Below, in pieces: positions 41,639 to 50,805 of a stretch of DNA of 64,000 nt. Source of the stretch: Oceanimonas doudoroffii (lineage in GTDB: Bacteria; Pseudomonadota; Gammaproteobacteria; Enterobacterales; Aeromonadaceae). The translations under genes and the position numbers were made by a program. Within the stretch, counting starts at the first letter, position 1. Every line of letters starts with the position of its first letter. The stretch covers positions 1,860,001-1,924,000 of the forward strand of contig NZ_NBIM01000001.1 of the NCBI RefSeq assembly GCF_002242685.1, in the 5' to 3' direction. Below the pieces are notes generated by a model. That model had not been told where the DNA came from. It did no database searches and saw nothing but the letters and a program-made list of their open reading frames with translations.

Positions 41639-42865
41639 TCAGCGCGGCTTGAGGGTAACGAACTCGGGATAGGCGTCGATGCCGCAGTCTATCTGGTCCA
41701 TGCCCGACATCTCTTCTTCCTCACCCACACGAATACCCATGGTGCGCTTGAGCAGGTACCACACCAGCAGGCTGGCACCGAATACCCAGCAGCCAATAAC
41801 CAGGATGCCGACCAGCTGGGCAAAGAAGGTGGCATCGGTGTTGGCCACCGGTACCAGCAGCAGGCCCAGAATGCCGCACACACCGTGTACCGAAATGGCA
41901 CCCACAGGATCATCGATGCGCAGTTTGTCCAGGGCCACGATGGAGTACACCACCAACACGCCGGCCAGCAGACCAATGGCGGCAGACCACAGGTGGCTCG
42001 GTGACAGCGGGTCGGCAGTAATCGCCACCAGACCGGCCAGGGCACCGTTGAGAATCATGGTCAGATCTGCCTTGCCCCAGGTGATTTTGGTGACCAGCAG
42101 TGCGCCAATGGCACCGGTGGCAGCGGCGGCGTTGGTGTTAACGAAGATTTTGGATACGGCAGTGGCGTTTTCCACATCCGACAGCAGCAACTGAGAGCCG
42201 CCGTTAAAGCCGAACCAGCCCATCCACAGAATAAAGGTACCCAGGGTCGCCAGCGGCATGTTGGAGCCGGGAATCGGGTGAATGGCGCCGTTTTTGCCAT
42301 ATTTGCCCTTACGAGCCCCCAGCAGCAGCACACCGGCCAGGGCCGCGGCGGCACCGGTCATGTGCACAATGCCGGAGCCGGCGAAGTCACTGAAGCCCAG
42401 CTCGGACAGGAAACCACCGCCCCAGGTCCAATAGCCTTCCAGCGGATAGATAAAGCCGGTCAGCACCACGGAGAAGCCCAGGAAAGCCCACAGCTTCATA
42501 CGTTCGGCCACGGCACCGGATACCACGGACATGGCGGTAGCCACGAATACCACCTGGAAGAAGAAATCGGACTCCAGGGAGTGATCCGCATCGGCACTGG
42601 GGCTGCCAATCAGGCTGCCCAGGCTCGGCAACCAGCCGCCTTCGGCATTATCCACATACATGATGTGGTAACCCACCAGCAGGTACATGGTGCAGGCGAT
42701 GGCAAACAGCAAAATGTTCTTGGTCAGAATTTCGGTGGTGTTCTTGGCTCTAACCAGGCCGGCTTCCAGCATGGCAAAGCCGGCAGCCATCCACATTACC
42801 AGCACGCCCGACATCAAAAAGTAAAAGGTGTCGAGGGCAAATTTCACTTCGGTTAATGCATCCAT
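41639..42865 (-). CDS. amtB: Ammonium transporter AmtB
   Basis: 408-residue Amt/MEP channel with 11 membrane segments. The two pore histidines are in GSGIVHMTGAAAALAG and AISVHGVCGILG. N-terminal FYFLMSGVLVMWMAAGFAM has the first helix without a cleaved signal peptide, unlike E. coli AmtB. The C-terminal tail that contacts GlnK is present (GEEEEMSGMDQIDCGIDAYP). Second gene of the glnK-amtB operon. Confidence 0.96.
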   Translation of the reverse strand: MDALTEVKFALDTFYFLMSGVLVMWMAAGFAMLEAGLVRAKNTTEILTKNILLFAIACTMYLLVGYHIMYVDNAEGGWLPSLGSLIGSPSADADHSLESDFFFQVVFVATAMSVVSGAVAERMKLWAFLGFSVVLTGFIYPLEGYWTWGGGFLSELGFSDFAGSGIVHMTGAAAALAGVLLLGARKGKYGKNGAIHPIPGSNMPLATLGTFILWMGWFGFNGGSQLLLSDVENATAVSKIFVNTNAAAATGAIGALLVTKITWGKADLTMILNGALAGLVAITADPLSPSHLWSAAIGLLAGVLVVYSIVALDKLRIDDPVGAISVHGVCGILGLLLVPVANTDATFFAQLVGILVIGCWVFGASLLVWYLLKRTMGIRVGEEEEMSGMDQIDCGIDAYPEFVTLKPR

Positions 42866-42879
42866 GACATTGTTCTCCC

Positions 42880-43257
<378 letters not shown>

Positions 43258-43258
43258 T

Positions 43259-43275
43259 TACAAGCTTCGTGCCAA
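43259..43275 (-). promoter_or_regulatory. Sigma-54 promoter of glnK-amtB
   Basis: The minus strand reads TTGGCACGAAGCTTGTA, matching the -24/-12 consensus (TGGCAC-N5-TTGCW) with one deviation. Transcription should start near 43247, 29 bases before the glnK ATG. Confidence 0.8.
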
Positions 43276-43320
43276 TTTTTTAAACCATTAAAATCAATAA
43301 CTTAAAATCATTCCCTTGGA

Positions 43321-43352
43321 TGGTGCAATGAGCATCATGTTATGCTGGTGCA
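43321..43352. promoter_or_regulatory. Possible NtrC half-sites upstream of glnK
   Basis: TGGTGCA occurs twice as a direct repeat (43321-43327 and 43346-43352). It is the half-site of the NtrC enhancer (GCAC-N-GGTGC). The pair lies about 75-105 bases upstream of the predicted start, in the usual enhancer range, and overlaps the arfB leader. The sites lack a clear second half. Confidence 0.4.
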
Positions 43353-43395
43353 TCCATCCGACAGCGCGCACCAAAACAGTGCAAAGGAAAGTTAC

Positions 43396-43812
43396 ATGCT
43401 GGAAATTTCCGCCCGAGTAAGCATTCCGGAACGGGAACTGGAGTTTATTACCACTCGTGCCGGTGGCCCCGGAGGTCAACACGTCAACAAGACCGACTCC
43501 GCGGTGCAACTGCGCTTTGACTACGCCAGCAGCCCCAGCCTGCCTGAGGGTTACAAGGAGGCGCTGGCGAAAATGCGGGATCACCGCGTGCTGCCCAGCG
43601 GCTGGATATTAATCAGGGTGGAAAGCGAACGCAGTCAATTGATGAATCGGGAAGCGGCCAGGGAGGCCTTGGTGGCCCTGCTGCAAAAAGCCGGCAAGCC
43701 GGTCAAGGTGCGCCGCCCCACCAAGCCCAGCAGGGCGGCAAAGGCCAAACGCACCGACAGCAAGACCCACAGGGGCAAGATCAAAAGCTCTCGCGGAAAG
43801 GTAAAGTTCTAG
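43396..43812 (+). CDS. arfB: Alternative ribosome-rescue factor / peptidyl-tRNA hydrolase ArfB
   Basis: 138-residue member of the class I release-factor GGQ family (YaeJ). GGQ at residues 26-28 in the FITTRAGGPGGQHVNK segment catalyses peptidyl-tRNA hydrolysis. The basic C-terminal tail (KAKRTDSKTHRGKIKSSRGK) enters the mRNA channel of stalled ribosomes. Start at 43396 (MLEISARVSIPEREL), after AAGGAAAG; an extension to 43342 is not homologous. It shares its upstream region with glnK. Confidence 0.93.
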   Translation: MLEISARVSIPERELEFITTRAGGPGGQHVNKTDSAVQLRFDYASSPSLPEGYKEALAKMRDHRVLPSGWILIRVESERSQLMNREAAREALVALLQKAGKPVKVRRPTKPSRAAKAKRTDSKTHRGKIKSSRGKVKF

Positions 43813-43896
43813 GCTGTCGCCTGTGGCCGTAAGGGGGTAAGACGTAAGGAGAAATACAGGTCCGATATCAGACCCAGTCGCTGTGTTTATCACCCC

Positions 43897-44256
43897 TCAC
43901 CGGCTCTGAATAAACTCCCGCCACTGGGTCAGCAGCCGGGCCAGATCGTCCAGGCCGCAGCCGGCGTAGTGGGCGTCGTCATAATAGCTCATGCCCTCTT
44001 CCAGCTCGCCGCCGTCAAAGGCCAGGCCGTGGCCGATAAGCTCGGCCTCGCCGTCGCCCAGGGCCAGGGTGAATTCGGCGTATTCCCGGCGAAGCTCGTC
44101 CTGCTGACGCGCATCCAGCCCGGCGATGGCGTCCAGCAGCCGCGTGGCTTCGGCGGCATCCACCTCGTCGGTCAGCCACTGGCCAAAGGCCTCATGGCCC
44201 ATGTCACACCGGGCCCGGCAGCGGCCGTCCAGATCACGTAAAAAGTCGAATTCCAT
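43897..44256 (-). CDS. yacL: UPF0231 family protein (YacL-like)
   Basis: 119-residue acidic protein similar to E. coli YacL: EFDFLRDLDGRCRARCDMGH at the start, EFTLALGDGEAELIG mid-protein and EEGMSYYDDAHYAGCGLDDL near the end. Function unknown. In E. coli yacL lies next to acnB; here it is more than 12 kb away. Confidence 0.8.
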   Translation of the reverse strand: MEFDFLRDLDGRCRARCDMGHEAFGQWLTDEVDAAEATRLLDAIAGLDARQQDELRREYAEFTLALGDGEAELIGHGLAFDGGELEEGMSYYDDAHYAGCGLDDLARLLTQWREFIQSR

Positions 44257-44281
44257 GGCCGCTCTCCCGGCGAAAAAGGCG

Positions 44282-45313
44282 CTATTCTAGCCGCCGCCTT
44301 CCGCTTCTCACAAGAGCCCGCGGCCAGCACTCGGTCAGGGCCCGCCACAGCTTGCCCCCGGTCACCCAGAATGGTCGTAGAATCAGGGTTGTCATGCGCT
44401 GGTAACGCAGGTTGTCTTTTTCCCCCACCCCAAACTCAAGCGGCTCCGGCGTTGAGGTGGTCACATACAGGGTGCCGAACATCCAGTCCCAGATCGACAG
44501 GTTGGTGCCATAGTTCAGGCTGAAGTGCTTTGGATCTTTGCTGTGATGGATCTGATGCTGGGCCGGACTGTTGAGCACATGCTCCACCACGGGGCCAAAC
44601 GACAGCCACACATGGCTGTGGCGCAGGTTGGCCGCCAGCGAATTGAACAACAGCACCATATAGCTGACACCAAACAGGGTGTACTTGCTTACCTGGCCGC
44701 CGCTGAAATAGAAAAACAGCCCGGCAAACAGCGCCAGCGCCGTGCCCTTACACAGTTTTTCAATCAGCTTCTCCACAATATGAATGCGGCTGGCGGTGGG
44801 CGGCACCATCACGGTGGCGGAATGATGCACCTTGTGAAACTCCCACAACCAGCGACCATGAAAGGCCCTGTGCACCCAGTAATGCACAAAGTCCGACACC
44901 AGAAAGGCGCCCAGGCCATAGGCCAGCATCAGCGCGGTGCTTTCCCCCTGCCAGGGACGCTCACCCCACCACTGTGTTAACCGGGCACTGACATCCCCCG
45001 AGCGCAGCAGATAAGGATCCAGCCAGGCCAGCACCGGCACGACCAGGGCCGCGTGCAGCAATACCCGCAGAAAATAGTACTGGTAATCGATCAGGGCGGA
45101 GCGATGCAGCCAGACCCGCCGGCCACCGAGAAACTGGCCAAAGCTGCCCACGGCGCCTCGCCGCCGGTACAGCAGGAAGGCCACGGTAAAGGAAATGGCG
45201 AGAAACACCACGCCCAAGCGGCCATTCAGATCGAACAGGCCGGCAAAACGCCGCCAGAGGGGCAGCCAGATCTCGCTGTGAAGGACGTCGGCCAGCGCCG
45301 AAATCGGTTCCAT
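44282..45313 (-). CDS. Sterol desaturase / fatty acid hydroxylase family membrane protein
   Basis: 343 residues from ATG 45313; a TTG at 45343 would extend it by 10. Integral membrane diiron protein with the three His clusters of the FA_hydroxylase family: [15 protein letters not shown] and HQIHHS. About five hydrophobic segments precede and follow them. The substrate is not known; relatives act on sterols, carotenoids, fatty acids and ether lipids. Its 5' end faces xanP and the two are divergently transcribed. Confidence 0.88.
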   Translation of the reverse strand: MEPISALADVLHSEIWLPLWRRFAGLFDLNGRLGVVFLAISFTVAFLLYRRRGAVGSFGQFLGGRRVWLHRSALIDYQYYFLRVLLHAALVVPVLAWLDPYLLRSGDVSARLTQWWGERPWQGESTALMLAYGLGAFLVSDFVHYWVHRAFHGRWLWEFHKVHHSATVMVPPTASRIHIVEKLIEKLCKGTALALFAGLFFYFSGGQVSKYTLFGVSYMVLLFNSLAANLRHSHVWLSFGPVVEHVLNSPAQHQIHHSKDPKHFSLNYGTNLSIWDWMFGTLYVTTSTPEPLEFGVGEKDNLRYQRMTTLILRPFWVTGGKLWRALTECWPRALVRSGRRRLE

Positions 45314-45574
45314 GTTGTCTTGATTGCTCGTTCGAATCGCCAAAGGGGACGGAATTTTAAAAGAAAGTCAGTCTCAATACCATTCTGTCCCAAAAGACTG
45401 ATTTTTGAGTCAAGTGAATGCATTCCATACAGAAACTGTACACATTACACACAAAACATGCGTTCAATTACTGGCCGTTTTATCCCATATCCAGTATTCT
45501 ATGCGCCCTTCGGCGGTTCGGCCGCCAGCATAACCATAACAATGACAACCCAGTTGCAACACACCGGAAAAAAT

Positions 45575-46981
45575 ATGTCTAATCACACGCAGCAACCTTC
45601 AAACCAGAGCGAACTGGTATACCGGCTTCATGACAAGCCGCCCTTTTGGCAGTCCCTGTTTGCCGCCGTTCAGCACCTGCTGGCCCTGTTTGTGGCGGTG
45701 ATCACGCCGCCGCTGATCATCTGCCAGGCCCTGGGCATTCCCGCCGCCGACACCGCCCACATCATCAGCATGTCGCTGTTTATTACCGGTGTAGCTTCCT
45801 TTATTCAGATGAAGCGGTTCGGCCCCATCGGTACCGGCCTGCTGTCGATTCAGGGCACCAGCTTTAACTTTCTCGGCCCCATCATCGCCAGCGGCCTGGC
45901 CATGAAGGACGGTGGCGTTACCACCGAAGCCATGCTGGCGGCCATTTTCGGCACCGCCCTGCTGGCCGCCCCCACCGAGATGATCATCTCCCGCTTTCTG
46001 CATCTGGCCCGACGCATCATCTCCCCCCTGGTCAGTGGCATTATCGTAACCCTGATCGGCCTGACCCTGATCCAGCTGGGCCTGACCTCCATCGGCGGCG
46101 GCTTTGGTGCCATGGAAGCCGGCGAGTTCGGCTCCCTGGAGAACCTGGCGCTGGCGGGTACCGTGCTCGGCATCATTATTCTGATGAACCGCAGCCGCAA
46201 CCCCTATGTTCGCCTGTCCTCCATTCTGGTGGCCATGGTCGCCGGCACCCTGCTGGCCTGGCAGATGGGCAAGCTGGCGCCGCTGTCGGACAGTCTGCCC
46301 ACCGTGGCCCTGCCCATTCCCATGCAATACGGCCTGGGATTTGACGCTTCCCTGTTTATTCCGCTGGTGCTGGTCTATGTGATCACCTCACTGGAAGCCA
46401 TTGGCGACACCACCGCCACCTCTGAAGTGTCCGGCGAGCCGGTATCCGGTCCGGTGTACATGCGCCGGCTCAAGGGCTGCGTACTGGGTGACGGTGTGAA
46501 CTCCTCGCTGGCCTCCATCTTCAACACCTTTCCGGTGTCCACCTTCAGCCAGAACAACGGCGTGATCCAGATGACCGGCGTGGCCAGCCGCCACGTGGGC
46601 TTCTTTGTGGCCGCCATTCTGGTGATCATGGGCCTGTTCCCGGCCATCAGCACCCTGGTGCAGCGCATTCCCGAGCCGGTACTGGGGGGCGCCACCCTGG
46701 TGATGTTCGGCTCCATCGCCGCCGCCGGCGTGCGCATTCTGTCCCGGGAAACACTGGATCGCCGCGCCCTGTTCATCATCGCCATTTCCTTTGGCATGGG
46801 CCTGGGCATTTCCCAGCGACCGGACATTCTGCAGTTTATGCCCGACATCATTAAGAACGTGTTTGCATCCGGCATCTCCGCCGGCGGCATCACCGCCATC
46901 GTGATGAACATCATCATGCCGATGAACAAGCCGCAAGCCGATGAGGCCACCGAGGCCGCGCACGCCGAGCAGGCCGGCTGA
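45575..46981 (+). CDS. xanP: Xanthine permease (NCS2 family, XanP-like)
   Basis: 468-residue purine transporter with about 14 membrane segments. It is very similar to E. coli XanP across its length: [68 protein letters not shown] and the NCS2 signature [18 protein letters not shown]. The frame is open to 45053 upstream, but that part overlaps the divergent desaturase gene and has no homology. ATG 45575 is followed by [20 protein letters not shown] 45542 is an alternative. Confidence 0.92.
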   Translation: MSNHTQQPSNQSELVYRLHDKPPFWQSLFAAVQHLLALFVAVITPPLIICQALGIPAADTAHIISMSLFITGVASFIQMKRFGPIGTGLLSIQGTSFNFLGPIIASGLAMKDGGVTTEAMLAAIFGTALLAAPTEMIISRFLHLARRIISPLVSGIIVTLIGLTLIQLGLTSIGGGFGAMEAGEFGSLENLALAGTVLGIIILMNRSRNPYVRLSSILVAMVAGTLLAWQMGKLAPLSDSLPTVALPIPMQYGLGFDASLFIPLVLVYVITSLEAIGDTTATSEVSGEPVSGPVYMRRLKGCVLGDGVNSSLASIFNTFPVSTFSQNNGVIQMTGVASRHVGFFVAAILVIMGLFPAISTLVQRIPEPVLGGATLVMFGSIAAAGVRILSRETLDRRALFIIAISFGMGLGISQRPDILQFMPDIIKNVFASGISAGGITAIVMNIIMPMNKPQADEATEAAHAEQAG

Positions 46982-47018
46982 CCCACGATCGCCCGAGGCC
47001 GGCACCGTCCTCAAACAT

Positions 47019-47056
47019 AAAAAACGGGCGGCCAGTCAGACTGGCCGCCCGTTTTT
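47019..47056. terminator. Bidirectional terminator between xanP and betT
   Basis: A perfect 12-bp stem (47024-47035 with 47041-47052) with a 5-base loop is flanked by A-runs and T-runs. It ends both the rightward xanP and the leftward betC-betT transcript. Confidence 0.9.
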
Positions 47057-47073
47057 GTCTGCGGCGTTATCAC

Positions 47074-49155
47074 TCAGGAATAGGCTTTCGATGTTTCCAG
47101 GCAGCCTACCTTGCCGCTGGCCACGGCCTGCTCACGGTCCGCCTGGTGATCGGGAATATGTTCCAGGTTACCTTCTACCCCGGCCTGGGTCAGAAAGTGC
47201 AGGTGTTGCTGAAACTCATTCAGTATATCGTGTGCCACCTGCAGCCGGGTGTAACCATTGAGATCCTGCCCTACGCTACCATCGGCCAGATGCACATCAA
47301 GGCGAAGGTAATAGTCGTCATCCGCCAGCAAAAAACTCGGTGGCTGCATACGCCGCGTATGGATCTCGTAAATAAAGCTCGGGGCTCCCTCGAAATCCAC
47401 CCGCAACATGGGACACGGCAGCCGTTCTTCATCGGTTTCCCGCTCAATCAGGCTGGCATGCTGGCCCCGCCGGGTCAGCTCCTCCACCAGCTCGGTCATG
47501 GCCGGACGAATCGCATGGCGTATGGTGGCGTCTGCACGATCATGGGTGGCACCATCCAGGGTACGATCGAGCCGCTCCCGCCAGTCAAGCACGGCACCGT
47601 TGCCGGTCACCACCTGCTGGCGCGCCTCCAGTTTGCCGGCTTCTATTCTTAACGAACGATAGAGACCGATCATGCTCAGCACGATGATTGCCGAGAATGG
47701 CAGGGCGGTGATCACCACCGCACTCTGCAGGGTTCTGAAGCCGCCGGCCATCAACAGCACCATGGTGATAAGGCCAATCAGCACCGACCAGAAGATACGC
47801 AGCCGAACCGGCGCATCATGATTGACGTCACGCAGTATATAGGTGAAGTTGGACAGCACCAGTGCCCCGGAGTCGGCCGAGGTTACAAAGAAAATGATGC
47901 TTAACAGCACCACGACACTGGCGGTGAGGCCAACCCAGGGCAGCTGCTCCAGCAGGGTATAGATGGTTGCCTGGGGCATATTGATGGCCTGCTCGCCCAG
48001 CACCACCAGCCCCTGCTCCACCATGTTGATGCCGCTGTTGCCCAGCACGGAAATCATCACCATCACAAAGATAAGCGGAATGAACAGAGCCCCGGCAACA
48101 AACTCGCGAATGGTACGGCCGCGGGAAATACGCGCCAGAAACAGGCCGACAAAGGGAGCCCAGGCAATCCAGAAGCCCCAGAAAAACACGGTCCAGCCAC
48201 TGAACCAGCCCTTGGCGTCGGGGTGATAGGCATAGGTATCAAAGCTCTTGCCAACCAGGGCGGTCAGATAATCTCCCGTGTTCATCACCAGGGCATTGAG
48301 CAGCATCAGGGTGTCTCCCTGCAGCAGCACAAACAGCACCACGGCGGCCACCATCAGCAGGTTGAATTCCGACAGCCGGCGAATGCCCTTGTTGACCCCG
48401 CTCACCACCGACAGGGTCGCCAGGATAACCACCAGCAGGATCAGCAGCGTCTGGGTGGTCAGCCCTTCCGGCACGTCAAACAGGTAGGCCAGCCCGTAAT
48501 TCATCTGCATCACACCAATGCCGAGGGCGGTGGCAATGCCGAACACGGTCGCCACGACGGAAGCAATGTCCACGGCATTGCCAATCGGACCGTAGATGCG
48601 CTTTCCCAGCAGGGGATACAGGGTTGAGCGAATGGCCAGCGGAAGGCGATGGCGATAGCTGAAATAGGCCAGTGCCATGCCCATCACCACAAACACTCCC
48701 CAGCCCGAAATGCCCCAGTGCATAAAGGTTTGCACCATGGCCCGGCGCTGGGCGTCGATATCGCCGCCGGCGCCGACGGGGGGCGTCAGGTAATGGGTCA
48801 GCGGCTCGGACACCACGAAGAATAAAATGGCGCCACCGATGCCGGCAGCAAACAGCATGGCCGACCAGGACAACAGTGAAAACTCCGGTCGCGAGTGATC
48901 CGGTCCAAGGCGGATCTTGCCGAAGCGCGAGACACCAATCACTCCCACGAAGACCAGGTAGGAGGTGATCACCAGCATGTAATACCAGCCAAAGGTCTGG
49001 CCAATCCAGTCCAGACCGGCGTTAAACAGCGCATTGGCATGTTCGGTATAGGCTATCGTATAGATCAAAAATATCAGTATTCCCGCCACCGAGCCGTGAA
49101 AGACGGCCAGGTTGAGGCGGCCTTCCTGCCCGTTGCCTGTATGTTGCTGTGTCAT
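47074..49155 (-). CDS. betT: BCCT-family choline/choline-sulfate transporter (BetT-like)
   Basis: 693-residue betaine/choline/carnitine transporter with 12 membrane segments and a long C-terminal cytoplasmic domain (from about residue 510), the BetT subtype. The BCCT signature is clear: GWTVFFWGFWIAWAPFVGLF with ARISRGRTIREF following, and HWGISGWGVFVVMGMALAYF. GAGGGA precedes the ATG. In an operon with betC, it may import choline or choline-O-sulfate. Third gene of betC-sulP-betT. Confidence 0.92.
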   Translation of the reverse strand: MTQQHTGNGQEGRLNLAVFHGSVAGILIFLIYTIAYTEHANALFNAGLDWIGQTFGWYYMLVITSYLVFVGVIGVSRFGKIRLGPDHSRPEFSLLSWSAMLFAAGIGGAILFFVVSEPLTHYLTPPVGAGGDIDAQRRAMVQTFMHWGISGWGVFVVMGMALAYFSYRHRLPLAIRSTLYPLLGKRIYGPIGNAVDIASVVATVFGIATALGIGVMQMNYGLAYLFDVPEGLTTQTLLILLVVILATLSVVSGVNKGIRRLSEFNLLMVAAVVLFVLLQGDTLMLLNALVMNTGDYLTALVGKSFDTYAYHPDAKGWFSGWTVFFWGFWIAWAPFVGLFLARISRGRTIREFVAGALFIPLIFVMVMISVLGNSGINMVEQGLVVLGEQAINMPQATIYTLLEQLPWVGLTASVVVLLSIIFFVTSADSGALVLSNFTYILRDVNHDAPVRLRIFWSVLIGLITMVLLMAGGFRTLQSAVVITALPFSAIIVLSMIGLYRSLRIEAGKLEARQQVVTGNGAVLDWRERLDRTLDGATHDRADATIRHAIRPAMTELVEELTRRGQHASLIERETDEERLPCPMLRVDFEGAPSFIYEIHTRRMQPPSFLLADDDYYLRLDVHLADGSVGQDLNGYTRLQVAHDILNEFQQHLHFLTQAGVEGNLEHIPDHQADREQAVASGKVGCLETSKAYS

Positions 49156-49167
49156 AGAGAATCCCTC

Positions 49168-50805
49168 TCATAGTGTGACTACCGTGAACCTTTGCTGATC
49201 AAGAGTACCGGCCCGTTGCAGGCGAGCCTGCACATCGGCCTTGGCCCTTGCCAGATACAACCTTCCTCCCCTGCTTCGACAACGGCTTGCCTGTTGCTGA
49301 AGCAGGTGAATACCACTGAGATCGATAAAATTGATGCCTTCCGCCAGGATCACCAGGTTGGGACGCTCATACGCCTCCAGCCGACGAGCAATCGAGTCAC
49401 AGGCGCCGAAAAACAGGGAGCCGTCAATCCGCACCACCATGCAGGACGCTTCCTCGACCGCCAGACGAACTTCATCGGGGGCCTGAGACAGGGAACAGGG
49501 CACCACGGGTGGTCGTGTCGTTTTAAGCAAATAGAGTGCCAGTGAAGCCAGTACGCCAAGAAAGATCGCAAACTCCAGCGCCAGCAGCAGGGTGCTGGCA
49601 AAAGTGATCAGCAGCACCGTGGTTTCCGACCGGCTGACCGTCAGCGCTTCGCGAATACTGTGCCGATCGACCAGGTTGGCGGCGACCAGCAGCAACATGC
49701 CGGCCATGGCGGGCATAGGCACATAATCCAGTAACGGCGTCGCCAGCAGCACCATGGGCGCCAGAAACAGGGCGGCCATGACCGCCGCCAGTGGTGATTG
49801 GGCCCCGGCACTGGCATTGAGTCCCGAGCGGGTAAAAGAGCCCGAAGAGACATAGCTCGAAAAGAAGGCGCCTCCCAGGTTGGACAGCCCCTGACCAATA
49901 AACTCCTGATTGCTGCTGGTTCGCTGCCCGGAGCGAAGCGCCATGGCGCGAGAAATGGCCGATGCTTCCACCAGCCCCAACAGTCCCAGGGCCATGGCTC
50001 CCGGGATCAGCAGGCGCAGGGTATCCATGGACAAATCCGGCATCGAAAAGGGGGGCAGGCCTGACGGCACGGCGGCAATGCGCTGAATCACAACGCCCTG
50101 TGGATCGAGCCAGAACGCCAGCAAAGACGCCCCGGCCAGCGCCAGCAGCATGCCCGGCCAGCGGGGCAGCCAGTGGCGACAGGCCAGACTGACCACCAGG
50201 GTGAACCCGGCCACCAGCACGGCTTCAGGCCGAATGTCCTCAAGCCGTGCAAACAACCTGGACCAGGTATCAAAAAAGCCGCTGCCAGCCAGCGGGCCCA
50301 GCCCCAGGGCATGGGAAAGCTGACTGGTGGCAATGATCAGTGCGGCTCCGGCGGTAAAGCCGGTGACCACCGAATGCGACACCAGGTTGACCAGCGCCCC
50401 CAGCCGGGCCAGGCCCAGCACTAACTGGAACAGTCCGGTCAGAAAGGTCAGGGTCAGCACCAGTGCAACAAACTCTCCCATCCCCGCCTCAACAACCGGC
50501 TGCAGGGTGGCAAACAAGGCAATCGACAAGGCCGCCGTTGGTCCGCTGACCATTTGCCGGGACGAACCGAACAAGGCCGCCAGTATGGTTGGAATAATGG
50601 CGGTATACAGGCCGTATTCCGGGGGCAGTCCGGCCAGCAGGGCATAGGCCACCCCTTGCGGCACCACCAGCACGGCCCCGGTCAGGCCGGCCAGCATATC
50701 CGCCCGCAGCGAACGCGCGGTTTGCTGCGGCAACCAACCGGTAAAGGGCACCAGGCACTGCAACAGTGCCTGGTAACGCTGCGCCCTGCCCAGTACCGCC
50801 GTCAT
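49168..50805 (-). CDS. SulP-family anion transporter with STAS domain
   Basis: 545 residues. N-terminal transport domain, about 10-12 membrane segments, with VVPQGVAYALLAGLPPEYGL (the SulP signature), ATSQLSHALGLG and SNQEFIGQGLSNLGGAFF. The C-terminal STAS domain (about residues 435-530) has FIDLSGIHLLQQ. It overlaps betC by 4 bp, so it is translated with the choline sulfatase. It may move the sulfate released by BetC or bring in choline-sulfate; neither is shown by the sequence. Confidence 0.92.
   Translation of the reverse strand: MTAVLGRAQRYQALLQCLVPFTGWLPQQTARSLRADMLAGLTGAVLVVPQGVAYALLAGLPPEYGLYTAIIPTILAALFGSSRQMVSGPTAALSIALFATLQPVVEAGMGEFVALVLTLTFLTGLFQLVLGLARLGALVNLVSHSVVTGFTAGAALIIATSQLSHALGLGPLAGSGFFDTWSRLFARLEDIRPEAVLVAGFTLVVSLACRHWLPRWPGMLLALAGASLLAFWLDPQGVVIQRIAAVPSGLPPFSMPDLSMDTLRLLIPGAMALGLLGLVEASAISRAMALRSGQRTSSNQEFIGQGLSNLGGAFFSSYVSSGSFTRSGLNASAGAQSPLAAVMAALFLAPMVLLATPLLDYVPMPAMAGMLLLVAANLVDRHSIREALTVSRSETTVLLITFASTLLLALEFAIFLGVLASLALYLLKTTRPPVVPCSLSQAPDEVRLAVEEASCMVVRIDGSLFFGACDSIARRLEAYERPNLVILAEGINFIDLSGIHLLQQQASRCRSRGGRLYLARAKADVQARLQRAGTLDQQRFTVVTL

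Noticed and set aside
45053..45574. N-terminal extension of the xanthine permease frame
   Set aside because: It is antisense to the desaturase-family gene and not hydrophobic; homology begins only after the ATG at 45575.
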